Shown: piece after piece, positions 1 to 7,223 of the stretch
How positions within the stretch are numbered: the stretch's first letter is position 1
How the letters are laid out: the number at the start of each line of letters is the position of its first letter
Assembly (NCBI GenBank): GCA_937893735.1
Contig: CALBGD010000070.1
Coordinates: 1-13,189, forward strand
Source: an uncultured Clostridia bacterium
GTDB taxonomy: Bacteria; Bacillota; Clostridia; Oscillospirales; Ruminococcaceae
Reading direction: 5' to 3'
Length of the DNA stretch: 13,189 nucleotides
Translations under genes and position numbers: made by a program
Notes under the pieces: generated by a model
What the model was told of the DNA's origin: nothing
The model's input: the letters and a program-made list of their open reading frames with translations, nothing else
The model's database searches: none

Positions 1-64
1 TTTTTTGCCTGTCCGGGGGCGGTCTTTTGTTTTTTACTTCGTTTTTGAGAGAAAGGAAAACATC

Positions 65-1046
65 ATGGAAGAAAAGAAAAAGAATATGCTGAGCCTTATT
101 CAGCCGACGAATACCCCCCACCTCGGAAACTACCTCGGCGCAATGCAGAACTGGGTGAAGCTCCAGAACGACTACAACTGCTTCTTCGGGATCGCAGACC
201 TGCACTCTATCACCGTTAGGCAGGATCCCGTGAAGCTCCGCAACCAGATAAAGGAGAGCTACGCGCTTCTCATCGCCGCAGGTCTTGACCCCGAAAAGTC
301 CACTCTGTTCGTTCAGGGACACAACCCGAACCACGCAGAGCTGAGCTGGATACTTTCCTGCTACACGCAGTTCGGCGAGCTGTCCAGAATGACCCAGTTC
401 AAGGATAAGTGCGCAAAGCACCGGACTTTTCACCTACCCCGTGCTGATGGCTGCGGATATCCTGCTGTATCAGGCTGACCTCGTTCCTGTCGGAATCGAC
501 CAGAAGCAGCACCTTGAGCTTGCACGCAACGTTGCACAGCGCTTCAACGGGATCTACGGCGATGTATTCACCATGCCTGACGGCTACATCACCAAGACCA
601 CCGCAAAGGTAATGTCCCTCCAGGAGCCGACAAAGAAGATGTCCAAATCCGATGAGAACCCCAACGCAAGCGTATGGATACTCGACGACAAGGACACCAT
701 TATCCGCAAGTTCAAGCGCGCAGTCACCGACAGCGACACCGTTGTATGCGCCAAGGAGGGCAAGGACGGCATAATTAACCTCATGTCCATATACTCCGCA
801 GTCACCGGCAAGAGCTTCGAGGATATCGAGCGCGAATTTGAGGGTAAGGGCTACGGCGATTTCAAGGTCGCAGTCGGCGAGGCGGTCGCTGATATGCTGG
901 CTCCCATGCAGACGGAATTCAAGCGCGTTTTTGCGGACAAGGCATACCTCGAAAGCTGCATGAAGCAGGGCGCGGAAAAGGCATTCAAGACCTCGAGAAA
1001 GACCCTCCAGAAGGTGCAGAAGAAAGTCGGATTCGTTACGCTTTAA
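65..1046 (+). pseudogene. trpS: Tryptophanyl-tRNA synthetase, frameshifted
   Basis: Class I aminoacyl-tRNA synthetase that charges tRNA-Trp in the cytoplasm. The ATG at 65 follows a GAAAGGA ribosome site. The 5' part (65-421, about 119 codons) carries IQPTNTPHLGNY, the HIGH-type signature, and ends in TQFKDKCAKH. The 3' part continues in another frame from 423 (GLFTYPVLMAADILLYQ) to the stop at 1044-1046 and carries the KKMSKSDEN (KMSKS) motif. In E. coli TrpRS six residues (AENINA) lie between the equivalents of KCAKH and GLF. Here a single base (422) remains, so about 17 nt appear to be missing. Without the lesion the protein would be about 332 aa, normal for the family. Both halves are otherwise well conserved with no further stops, so the damage is recent or an assembly error. 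The first 64 nt hold only a T-run and the leader; any upstream T-box is outside the window. Confidence 0.9.
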
Positions 1047-1178
1047 ACTCCGAATACTTAACGTATATTCCTGCAGTAAAGGTATACTGCAAGTTTAGTC
1101 AAAACGACGATTATATTGCAGGTTTGCAAGATTTGTTTGTGATATCCTACAAAGATTCTGCGGATATCCAATAAACCC

Positions 1179-1207
1179 TTGCATTTTCCCGCTGTTTCTG
1201 ATAAAAT
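1179..1207 (+). promoter_or_regulatory. Sigma-A-type promoter of rpmB
   Basis: TTGCAT (1179-1184) and TAAAAT (1202-1207) are separated by exactly 17 nt. Predicted transcription start is near 1214, giving a leader of about 39 nt to the rpmB ATG. The assignment rests on sequence match only. Confidence 0.7.
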
Positions 1208-1252
1208 ATTATACGTTACTGAAAAAATCCACTAGAGAGGTAGGTGCTTCAA

Positions 1253-1441
1253 ATGGCAAAATGTGAAATCTGCGGCAAGAGCGTTACTTTCGGAATCAAG
1301 GTATCCCACTCTCACAGACGCAGCAACAGAACCTATAAGCCCAATGTCAAGAAGGTAAAGGCTATCGTTAACGGCACTCCTTGCAGAGTTAATGCCTGCA
1401 CACGCTGCCTGCGCTCCGGTCTTGTACAGAGAGCAGTATAA
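1253..1441 (+). CDS. rpmB: 50S ribosomal protein L28
   Basis: Structural protein of the large ribosomal subunit, 62 aa, the usual length for Gram-positive L28. It begins MAKCEICGK and has the basic, Ser/Arg-rich middle (HSHRRSNRTYKPNVK) typical of the family. Cys4/Cys7 and Cys49/Cys52 form two CxxC pairs, so this is the zinc-binding (C+) form. Species that also have a zinc-free paralogue often regulate it by zinc, but no Zur-like operator is evident upstream. The ATG at 1253 is preferred over an in-frame TTG at 1244 because the GAGAGGTAGG ribosome site is correctly spaced for it. It is a single-gene unit, with its own promoter at 1179-1207 and a terminator at 1471-1503. Confidence 0.96.
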   Translation: MAKCEICGKSVTFGIKVSHSHRRSNRTYKPNVKKVKAIVNGTPCRVNACTRCLRSGLVQRAV

Positions 1442-1470
1442 ACTTATTCTGACATAAGTTTTGGTTACAG

Positions 1471-1503
1471 AAAACTCCCCCTGCTTTCGGGCAGGGGTTT
1501 TTC
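1471..1503 (+). terminator. Rho-independent terminator of rpmB
   Basis: CCCCTGC (1478-1484) pairs with GCAGGGG (1491-1497) around a 6-nt loop. It is preceded by AAAA and followed by TTTTT (1498-1502). It lies 30 nt after the rpmB stop. Confidence 0.93.
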
Positions 1504-1522
1504 TGTTTTACCGGCTTTGCTA

Positions 1523-1551
1523 TTGACAAATGCTTCTCAATAGTGTACTAT
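1523..1551 (+). promoter_or_regulatory. Sigma-A-type promoter of the ABC exporter operon
   Basis: A perfect TTGACA (1523-1528), a 17-nt spacer and TACTAT (1546-1551). The predicted start near 1558 leaves only about 11 nt before the ATG at 1569. This supports translation starting at the TTG at 1587 instead. Confidence 0.85.
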
Positions 1552-1586
1552 TATAGATATACTATATAATGGAAAGGGTGGCTCAC

Positions 1587-2474
1587 TTGGTAAGAATACG
1601 CAATCTGCACAAGCAATACGGCTCCTACTCAGTCCTGCGCGGGCTGAGCATGGACATAGAAAAGGGCGATGTTTACGGATTTCTGGGGCGCAACGGCTGC
1701 GGAAAGACCACGACTATGAACATCATCACCAACATAATCCCCAAGGACGAGGGAGAAATAATTATCGGCGATGGAAAGCCCGTGAAGATAGGCTACCTGC
1801 CGGAAAGCCCGGTGATTTACGGCTACATGACCTCCCGGGAGTATCTCGAATACATCGCAGCCTGCTGCAATTACTCCGGAGATGTGACCCGCCGCGTTAA
1901 TGAAGTCCTTGATATCGTGGGACTTACAAAAGCGGCAGACCGCCGCGCAAAGGGCTATTCCCGCGGAATGACCCAGCGCCTCGGAATGGGCGCCGCAATA
2001 ATCGGCGACCCGGAGCTGCTGATATTCGACGAGCCGACCTCCGCGCTTGACCCGGAGGGCAGAGCCGAGGTAATCTCCATAATTGAGCGCCTGAAAGGAA
2101 TGGGCAGCACCATCGTGCTTTCCACGCATATCCTGTCGGACGTTGAGCGCGTGGCTAACCGAATCGGCATCATGAAAGACGGAGTCCTCGCGGAAGAGGG
2201 CAGGCTCAGCGACGTGCTTCTGAAGCACGCCGGAAGCGTTGTATACCTGCGCGTCCGCGGACTTACGGACGACCTGAAGATAAAGCTGCTGACCGTGTAC
2301 TATGCCCGGGCGGAATTCAACGACATCACCGGGACGTTCCGTTTCGGCACCGATTCCCCGGAGGAGTGCTCCCGCAGGCTGATAAGGCTCCTCGCCGACA
2401 ATGAAGCGGCTGCGGAGGAGCTGAAAATAGGCACGGCTACCCTTGAGGAAGTATTCAGAAAGGTGGTGGACTGA
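1587..2474 (+). CDS. ABC transporter ATP-binding protein (ABC-2/NatA type)
   Basis: ATPase subunit of a two-component ABC-2 exporter, 295 aa, acting at the inner face of the membrane with the permease that follows. Numbered from the TTG at 1587: Walker A GRNGCGKTT (34-42), GYLPESP in place of a glutamine Q-loop as is common in this branch, signature SRGMTQ (125-130), Walker B LLIFDEP with D148/E149, and the switch His in STHIL (H181). A further ~100 residues form a C-terminal domain. The TTG start is chosen because GGAAAGGGTGG (1571-1581) is a well-placed ribosome site for it, and the product then begins (M)VRIRNLHKQYG as family members usually do. The ATG at 1569 would add six residues but has no ribosome site. 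The substrate cannot be told from sequence; drugs, peptides or ions are all possible. Confidence 0.93.
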   Translation: MVRIRNLHKQYGSYSVLRGLSMDIEKGDVYGFLGRNGCGKTTTMNIITNIIPKDEGEIIIGDGKPVKIGYLPESPVIYGYMTSREYLEYIAACCNYSGDVTRRVNEVLDIVGLTKAADRRAKGYSRGMTQRLGMGAAIIGDPELLIFDEPTSALDPEGRAEVISIIERLKGMGSTIVLSTHILSDVERVANRIGIMKDGVLAEEGRLSDVLLKHAGSVVYLRVRGLTDDLKIKLLTVYYARAEFNDITGTFRFGTDSPEECSRRLIRLLADNEAAAEELKIGTATLEEVFRKVVD

Positions 2475-2475
2475 T

Positions 2476-3318
2476 ATGCAGATAAAAGCAGGCTTCAAGA
2501 AAGAATGGTTACAGTTCACCAGAACTTTCAGGCTTGGCGGAATTATCCTCGCGATAGCCTCGTTTGCGCTTGCAGACCCGCTGATGTACTGGGCGATGAA
2601 CCTCCTGCTGGAGGGGATCAGCACCACGCAGGCGGCTGTCGCTGATACCGGGGCGCTGGATATTGGCGAAGTGGCTTCCGTATTCAATAACGCGGGCGTT
2701 GTATTCAGCATGACCATGGCGGAATTCTGCTCCACCTCCACGCTGATATTCATGCTTATACTCATGTCGCCATGCGGCGGCGAGCAGAAGAAGCGCGCGA
2801 CCATAATCCCGTCCTGCACGGGTCTTGGGACATTCGAGTATCTTATCCCGAAATATGTTATATACCCCGTGACCGTTTTTGCAGTAACGTTCGTTTCCTG
2901 CCTTATGGCGGGCGGTATCTGCAATCTGGTATTCACCGACGGCACGATAGACGCGGGAATGATGTTCCTTGCGGCACTGCTGTGCTCGGTCTACCTTGCG
3001 TTCATTCTTGTGGTGTATATGTCGATAGGGCTCTGCACCAGCCGTCCCGGCGTTGTGACGATATTCATGTACATCGGCGTCAGCATAGTGCAGATATTCC
3101 TGAATCAGCTCGGGCTGACAAAATTCCACCCGCTGACCCTGCGCTCCCTTGTCACCGGCGAGATGTTCACAGAGAGCTTCGTGCTTGCCGACGAGGCGGG
3201 AAGCATAGCAGTCGGAATAGCGCTTTCCGTTGTGATAGGCGTGATGATGTTCGTGCTCACACTCGCGGTGCAGAAAGGCACAAAGATAAATAACCAGATA
3301 GACAAACCTGAATTTTAA
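2476..3318 (+). CDS. ABC-2 type transporter permease
   Basis: Membrane subunit of the exporter, 280 aa. The ATG at 2476 lies 1 nt after the stop of the ATPase gene. AGGTGG (2461-2466), inside the end of that gene, is the ribosome site, so translation is probably coupled. About six hydrophobic segments are visible: an N-terminal one (IILAIASFALADPLMYW), then VVFSMTMAEF through LIFMLILM, VIYPVTVFAVTFVSCLMAG, AALLCSVYLAFILVVYMS, VVTIFMYIGVSIVQIFL, and a last one near IAVGIALSVVIGVMMFVL. A soluble loop (CGGEQKKRATIIP) follows the second. This layout fits ABC-2 permeases of the NatB/YhaP kind, which tolerate low sequence conservation, so the family is clear mainly from the pairing. Transcription ends at the hairpin just downstream. 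Confidence 0.9.
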   Translation: MQIKAGFKKEWLQFTRTFRLGGIILAIASFALADPLMYWAMNLLLEGISTTQAAVADTGALDIGEVASVFNNAGVVFSMTMAEFCSTSTLIFMLILMSPCGGEQKKRATIIPSCTGLGTFEYLIPKYVIYPVTVFAVTFVSCLMAGGICNLVFTDGTIDAGMMFLAALLCSVYLAFILVVYMSIGLCTSRPGVVTIFMYIGVSIVQIFLNQLGLTKFHPLTLRSLVTGEMFTESFVLADEAGSIAVGIALSVVIGVMMFVLTLAVQKGTKINNQIDKPEF

Positions 3319-3326
3319 TAGCAGAA

Positions 3327-3356
3327 ATGGCGCTGATTGTTCAGCGCCATTTTTAT
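3327..3356 (+). terminator. Terminator of the ABC exporter operon
   Basis: A perfect 10-bp stem, ATGGCGCTGA (3327-3336) and TCAGCGCCAT (3341-3350), with loop TTGT and a following TTTTATT tail. It lies between converging genes. On the - strand the same stem would serve mreB, but its tail there is a weaker TTTCTG, so use in both directions is possible rather than certain. Confidence 0.93.
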
Positions 3357-4372
3357 TACTTGAAGTTGTAAAGCTGAATCTGCTCGAAGCCGTCAAGCAG
3401 GTCGCCGGACATCTTGAATGCCGCGTCAACTCCTCTTGCAACGCACTCGATAGGATTCTCCGCCACAAAGCAGGGGGCTCCGACATTATCCGAAATAAGC
3501 TCCGGAAGCCCGCCGAGCATCGCTCCGCCGCCGGTCAGCATGATCCCGTTGGAAAGGATATCTCCCACCAGCTCAGGCGGCGTGGATTCCAGCACCAGCT
3601 TGACCTGTTCAACTATCTCCATGGCGTTCTCATGTATAGCCTCGTAGATGTCCTTGTCGGTTATCTCTATGCTCTCCGGCAGACCTTTAAGCAGGTTCCT
3701 GCCGCGTATCGTCATCTTGACTTCCCCGGTGGGGTTGAATACGTTTGCTATCTCTATCTTCGCCTTTTCGGCGGTCTTTTCCCCGATGAGCACCTTGTAC
3801 TTCTGCGTGATGTGGCGGATTATCGCCTGATCGAACTTGTTACCCGCCATCTTGATGGAACGGCTCTGCACGATTCCGTTAAAGGAAACTATCGCAACGT
3901 CCGCAGTTCCGCCGCCGATATCAACGACCATCGTGCCGTTCGGCTTGGAGATATCCACTCCCGCGCCGATAAGCGCCGCGATCGGTTCTTCAATGAGGAA
4001 CACCTTGCGCGCGCCGGCGGACATAGCCGCCTCAACGACTGCGCGCCGCTCAACGTCCGTAACGGAAGAAGGCACGCAGAGGACTATGCGCGGCTTCATC
4101 ATTGCGCCGCCGTTCACCATGTGGATAAATTCGCGTATCATCGCCTCTGTCATGTCGTTATCCGAGATAACGCCGTCTTTCAGGGGACGTACTGCAACGA
4201 TGTACTCCGGCGTTCTGCCGATCATTCTGTAAGCCTCGGAGCCTACCGCAACTACCGCCTTTTTCTTCTTGTCGTATGCGACAACGGACGGTTCGTTCAG
4301 AACTATCCCCTTTCCGGCTATGGTGATGATTATGTTCGCGGTGCCAAGGTCTATGCCTATATCTAATGCCAT
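3356..4372 (-). CDS. mreB: Rod-shape-determining protein, MreB/Mbl family
   Basis: Bacterial actin that polymerises under the membrane and guides peptidoglycan synthesis during elongation. The product is 338 aa, standard length. Actin-fold nucleotide motifs are intact: DIGIDLGTAN (4-13, phosphate 1), EEPIAALIGAG, VVDIGGGTADVAIV (about 149-162, phosphate 2) and TGGGAMLGGLPELI near 279 (adenosine). Family hallmarks RPLKDGVI, SIKMAGNKFD and AENPIECVARG are also present. The ATG is preceded on the - strand by GGAGAG. There is no mreC/mreD beside it, so it resembles stand-alone mbl or mreBH genes; which paralogue it is cannot be settled here. No convincing promoter is visible in the 78 nt between the ATG and the repeat array, so it may be read from the upstream cca operon or start within the array. 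Confidence 0.93.
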   Translation of the reverse strand: MALDIGIDLGTANIIITIAGKGIVLNEPSVVAYDKKKKAVVAVGSEAYRMIGRTPEYIVAVRPLKDGVISDNDMTEAMIREFIHMVNGGAMMKPRIVLCVPSSVTDVERRAVVEAAMSAGARKVFLIEEPIAALIGAGVDISKPNGTMVVDIGGGTADVAIVSFNGIVQSRSIKMAGNKFDQAIIRHITQKYKVLIGEKTAEKAKIEIANVFNPTGEVKMTIRGRNLLKGLPESIEITDKDIYEAIHENAMEIVEQVKLVLESTPPELVGDILSNGIMLTGGGAMLGGLPELISDNVGAPCFVAENPIECVARGVDAAFKMSGDLLDGFEQIQLYNFK

Positions 4373-4450
4373 GTTGTTCTCTCCATTCTTTCTATAAGCT
4401 CAGTAACGCAGCACCTGTACTGCGCATGAATTTTTCGCAATCCAACTTAG

Positions 4451-4564
4451 ATTACATCATATCCTGCGGATATGATGTAATTGTCCGAATCGCACGGAGC
4501 AAATCTGTGATTTGCGTATGTGCGAGGACATTTTGATCTATAATAAACGCTATGCGCTTATTAT
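4451..4564 (+). repeat. Repeat unit 1 (divergent copy)
   Basis: Hairpin A is 4451-4464/4468-4481 with loop TGC. Stem B has TGTCC/GGACA (4482-4486/4526-4530), CGCAC/GTGCG (4491-4495/4520-4524) and GCAAATC/GATTTGC (4499-4505/4509-4515). Hairpin C is 4540-4550/4554-4564 with one A/C mismatch. It differs from units 2 and 3 at many stem positions, yet pairing is kept. The strand shown is the one giving GNRA loops in the sister units and is inferred. Confidence 0.85.
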
Positions 4565-4673
4565 ATCATATCCGTAAGGATATGATATAATTTGCCGATA
4601 TGCACGGAGTCCGCCATTGGCGGACGTATGTGCAAGGCATTCTGATCTATAATAAACGCTACGCGTTTATTAT
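4560..4673 (+). repeat. Repeat unit 2
   Basis: Hairpin A is 4560-4573/4578-4591 with loop GTAA. Stem B has TGCC/GGCA (4593-4596/4636-4639), TGCAC/GTGCA (4601-4605/4630-4634) and GTCCGCC/GGCGGAC (4609-4615/4619-4625). Hairpin C is 4649-4659/4663-4673 with loop TAC. The left arm of A shares 4560-4564 with the right arm of the previous C hairpin, so the two cannot both form fully. Confidence 0.87.
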
Positions 4674-4782
4674 ATCATAACCGCAAGGTTATGATATAAT
4701 TTGCCGATATGCACGGAGTCCGCCATCGGCGGACGTATGTGCAAGGCATTTTGATCTATAATAAACGCTTTGCGTTTATTAT
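4669..4782 (+). repeat. Repeat unit 3
   Basis: Hairpin A is 4669-4682/4687-4700 with loop GCAA. Stem B has TGCC/GGCA (4702-4705/4745-4748), TGCAC/GTGCA (4710-4714/4739-4743) and GTCCGCC/GGCGGAC (4718-4724/4728-4734). Hairpin C is 4758-4768/4772-4782 with loop TTT. It differs from unit 2 at 7 of 109 positions: five in loops or the linker, and two that form one compensated pair in hairpin A. Confidence 0.87.
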
Positions 4783-4783
4783 A

Positions 4784-6151
4784 TCATATTATGCCCCGGT
4801 TTGCAACATATTTTGCGGCTTCCTGCAAAAGAATTTCACGCTCGTTCGGGATATCGCCGTCCACAACCTTTTTCAGCAGATGCTTCATGACCTTTCCCAT
4901 CAGCGGGGAGGGCGGGACTATCTCCCGGAGCGCGTTTCCGTCCACCGCCAGGGTCTTCATTGTGAAGCAGCACTCGGAAGCCAGCCGGTGAATACGGCTG
5001 ATGACTGCGTACCATTCCGGAATACGGGAGCGTGCCTCCTCCTTTTTTGCAAGGTCGTCCGCGATATGCGCCATCGCTATATCGCAGGCGAGCTGCTCCC
5101 CGTGCTTTGCCAGAAGCCTGCGCACCGCCCTGTCGTCGTCTTTCAGCGGAGTATCGTGGTACTTCACTATCCGGCACACCCGCTCCCGCAGGGCGTTGCT
5201 GCATTTCAGCCGCCGGAGTATCTCGTCCGCTATTTCGGCGCTGTATGCCGCATGACAGTAGAAATGCCCCTCTCCGTTTTCGTCCCGGGTGAAGCACCTC
5301 GGCTTGCCGATATCATGGAACATCATTGCAAGGGTAAGCGGCAGGGCATTTTCCTTTCCCGCCGTAAGCTGCGCCGCGCTCTGCACCGCAAGCACCGTAT
5401 GCTGATATACGTCAAGAAAGTGCCACTTTGAATGCTGCTTAAAGTCGAAAATGCCGCGAAGCTCCGGTATCATCACCGCGAAAATCTCCCGGAAACAGGT
5501 CATCACCCGCAGGATATTCTCCCCGGAGCGCCGCCCGGTGAGCAGCTTTGAAAGCTCCGCGAATATACGCTCTGCGGAAATATTGTTCAGCAGCCCCCGG
5601 CAGTCGAGCATTGCGGCGGCGGTTTTGTCCTCTATCCAGAAGCCCAGCGACGCCGAGAATCTCAGCCCCCGCAGAATGCGCAGAGCGTCCTCGCTGAAGC
5701 GCTTTTCCGGGTCGCCTATGCAGCGGATTATCCCGTTGTGGATATCGCCAGCTCCGCCGAATTCATCGAAAAAACCGCGCTTCGGGCTGTACGCTATTCC
5801 ATTCATCGTGAAGTCCCGGCGGGCGATATCCTCGCGCAGGCTCCGCGTAAACGTCACGGAATCCGGACGGCGGCTGTCATGATATTCCCCATCGACCCGA
5901 TAGGTGGTTATCTCCACAGGTACTCCATCGCTGATGACGGTTATCGTGCCGTGCTTTATTCCGGTCTCTATCACACGCATTCCGGCAAAGACGCGCTCTG
6001 TTTCCTCCGGAAGAGCCGACGTGGTAATGTCGAAATCGTGCGGAGTTATCCCCATAAGGCTGTCGCGCACGCAGCCTCCTACTATCCAAGCCTCATACCC
6101 GGCATTTTCGAGTTTGTCCAGAATTCCGGCTATATTTGACGGCACCTCCAT
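4784..6151 (-). CDS. cca: CCA-adding enzyme (tRNA nucleotidyltransferase) with HD domain
   Basis: Adds or repairs the 3' CCA end of tRNAs without a template. The product is 455 aa from the ATG at 6151. Class II nucleotidyltransferase motifs: VGGCVRD (24-30), metal-binding D39/D41 in DFD, RRDFTMN (111-117), and the base-selecting EDALR (154-158) within the GDPEKRFSEDALRILRGLRF helix region. An HD domain follows (H279/D280 in MMFHDIGKP), as in the long Clostridia and E. coli-type enzymes; in E. coli this domain has phosphodiesterase/phosphatase activity. Some Gram-positives split CCA addition into CC- and A-adding enzymes, and sequence alone does not exclude a partial activity. The start at 6151 is preferred to an ATG at 6166 because GGAGGTGAG (6156-6164) is correctly placed only for 6151. 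The TGA stop (4784-4786) lies within the repeat array edge, so the last residues may come from repeat insertion. Confidence 0.94.
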   Translation of the reverse strand: MEVPSNIAGILDKLENAGYEAWIVGGCVRDSLMGITPHDFDITTSALPEETERVFAGMRVIETGIKHGTITVISDGVPVEITTYRVDGEYHDSRRPDSVTFTRSLREDIARRDFTMNGIAYSPKRGFFDEFGGAGDIHNGIIRCIGDPEKRFSEDALRILRGLRFSASLGFWIEDKTAAAMLDCRGLLNNISAERIFAELSKLLTGRRSGENILRVMTCFREIFAVMIPELRGIFDFKQHSKWHFLDVYQHTVLAVQSAAQLTAGKENALPLTLAMMFHDIGKPRCFTRDENGEGHFYCHAAYSAEIADEILRRLKCSNALRERVCRIVKYHDTPLKDDDRAVRRLLAKHGEQLACDIAMAHIADDLAKKEEARSRIPEWYAVISRIHRLASECCFTMKTLAVDGNALREIVPPSPLMGKVMKHLLKKVVDGDIPNEREILLQEAAKYVANRGII

Positions 6152-6226
6152 GCGGCTCACCTCCATTTTCGGTAGATTCGGGCGATATCCTCCGCACTTA
6201 GCGCAGAAATGACACCGCCCGACCTT

Positions 6227-7210
6227 TTATTTTTCTGTCTTGTCCGGAAGCTCCTGCGGAGAATCCGCGCCCTTTTTCAGCTTTATCCTCGACATATTCC
6301 GTATCCTTGACCAGATGAACGCCAGCGCCACCAGCACAAGCTCCGGGATAGTCTGCCACAGCCTTGAAACCACGGAGACCACCATAGCGTCGCTCTGCGG
6401 CATGATAAGGCACAGCCCGGCAACGATGATACCCTCTCTTACGCCAAGACCGGACGGAGCGAATATCGCGAGGATTCCCATTATCGCGGAAACGCCCCAG
6501 ATACCCGCGCAGAAAAGCAGCTCGGAGTACTCCACGGCGGGGTAGATGGATTTCGTCAGGATAAAGAAGCCCACGCCAACGATAAGCCAGTTGCCGATGA
6601 ACAGCAGGACTACCTTTAACATCTGGGAGTACTTCATCGGGATTTTAAGGTCCTTCTTGAACAGCTTTCCGATGAGCCCGAGGAAGAAGTTGATTATCTT
6701 CGGGTGAATGCACACGAAGAACACCACGATAAGCGCCACGGTCAGCCACTTGTAGTTCTCCAGAAGCTCATTCGGGAAGAACAGCAGCGACACGATGAAC
6801 AGCATAGCCGCACCCAGCAGCGTGCACACATTCTCGATGAAGAAGCACACCGTTACCTTGGCAAGCGGAGCGTCCTCCTCCTTGTAGTAGGTGAGGCGGG
6901 CGGCAAGCATGAACACCTTTCCGGGAATGTACTTTCCGAGAATGGAATACAGGTAGCTCGTCACCGCTTTTTCGTACTTTATCGCGCAGCCGTTCAGCTT
7001 TGTGATGTAATGCCACAATGACGCGAGGGTTATCTTGTAGACGAAATAGAACAGCATGGAGAACACGAATATCCCCATATCAACGTTCATTATCTTCTCG
7101 GAGAACTCGTCCCAGTTCTTCCAGAAGTACCACACCAGAAATACCACGACCAGTACGCCGAACAGTATTTTCAGTGCTTTCAGTATTGTTTTCTTATCAG
7201 GCTTTTTCAT
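6227..7210 (-). CDS. UPF0104 / LPG-synthase-type integral membrane protein
   Basis: Polytopic membrane protein of 327 aa from the lysylphosphatidylglycerol synthase transmembrane (AglD/UPF0104) family. Members act in lipid or envelope-glycan modification and several are thought to move lipid-linked substrates. About eight or nine hydrophobic segments are visible, starting with ILFGVLVVVFLVWYFW near residues 14-29. Family hallmarks are GKYIPGKVFMLAARL near residue 100 and FAPSGLGVREG near 250-260. The C-terminal aminoacyl-transferase domain of true MprF is absent and the tail is short and charged, so it is not a full lysyl-PG synthase. The ATG has a GGGGGAAA ribosome site and lies 13 nt after the stop of the pyruvyltransferase-FrhB gene, so the two are surely co-transcribed. 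The pairing points to a role in surface polysaccharide or lipid-linked glycan assembly; the substrate is unknown. Confidence 0.88.
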   Translation of the reverse strand: MKKPDKKTILKALKILFGVLVVVFLVWYFWKNWDEFSEKIMNVDMGIFVFSMLFYFVYKITLASLWHYITKLNGCAIKYEKAVTSYLYSILGKYIPGKVFMLAARLTYYKEEDAPLAKVTVCFFIENVCTLLGAAMLFIVSLLFFPNELLENYKWLTVALIVVFFVCIHPKIINFFLGLIGKLFKKDLKIPMKYSQMLKVVLLFIGNWLIVGVGFFILTKSIYPAVEYSELLFCAGIWGVSAIMGILAIFAPSGLGVREGIIVAGLCLIMPQSDAMVVSVVSRLWQTIPELVLVALAFIWSRIRNMSRIKLKKGADSPQELPDKTEK

Positions 7211-7223
7211 GTATTTCCCCCGG

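Larger units (their letters stand above)
4451..4789. repeat. Array of three tandem 109-nt structured repeats
   Basis: This fills most of the 411-nt gap between cca and mreB. Three units repeat with an exact 109-nt period (GATC at 4535, 4644 and 4753). Each has the same three parts: hairpin A (14-bp stem), a three-tier stem B with conserved internal loops GGA/GTAT, a linker TTYTGATCT, and hairpin C (11 bp). A fourth, partial left arm of A (ATTATATCATAT, 4778-4789) runs into the cca stop codon. Stems are kept by compensatory changes between copies. Read on the + strand, the A loops of units 2 and 3 are GTAA and GCAA, both GNRA tetraloops, while the - strand reading gives none. I do not recognise a named family. 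It may be a transcribed structured RNA, a BOX-like mobile palindromic repeat, or a DNA-level element. Confidence 0.9.

Noticed and set aside
1..64. T-box or terminator upstream of trpS
   Set aside because: Only a T-run and a short leader are inside the window, too little to support either.
405..445. Programmed ribosomal frameshift in trpS
   Set aside because: A simple shift would still leave about six conserved residues missing, and no slippery heptamer or stimulatory structure is evident. A deletion explains it better.
1072..1168. Stem-loops 1072-1078/1085-1091 and 1141-1147/1162-1168 as trpS terminator or rpmB leader
   Set aside because: The stems are only 7 bp with no T-run, and both lie upstream of the rpmB start site. 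They do not resemble the known L28 or zinc regulatory elements.
1629..2945. 438-codon open frame on the - strand
   Set aside because: It is a shadow of the ABC exporter genes, with no recognisable motif and no ribosome site.
4373..4450. Promoter for mreB on the - strand
   Set aside because: Candidates such as TTGGAT or TTGCGA lack a properly spaced -10 box, so none is reported.
4539..4757. TATAAT boxes inside each repeat (for example 4539-4544, 4586-4591) as promoters
   Set aside because: They arise from AT-rich stem arms, and no -35-like hexamer sits 16-18 nt upstream of any of them.
4451..4789. CRISPR array or integron attC sites
   Set aside because: There are no unique spacers between the units, and the 109-nt units are contiguous. 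The attC core (GTTRRRY and RYYYAAC) is absent.
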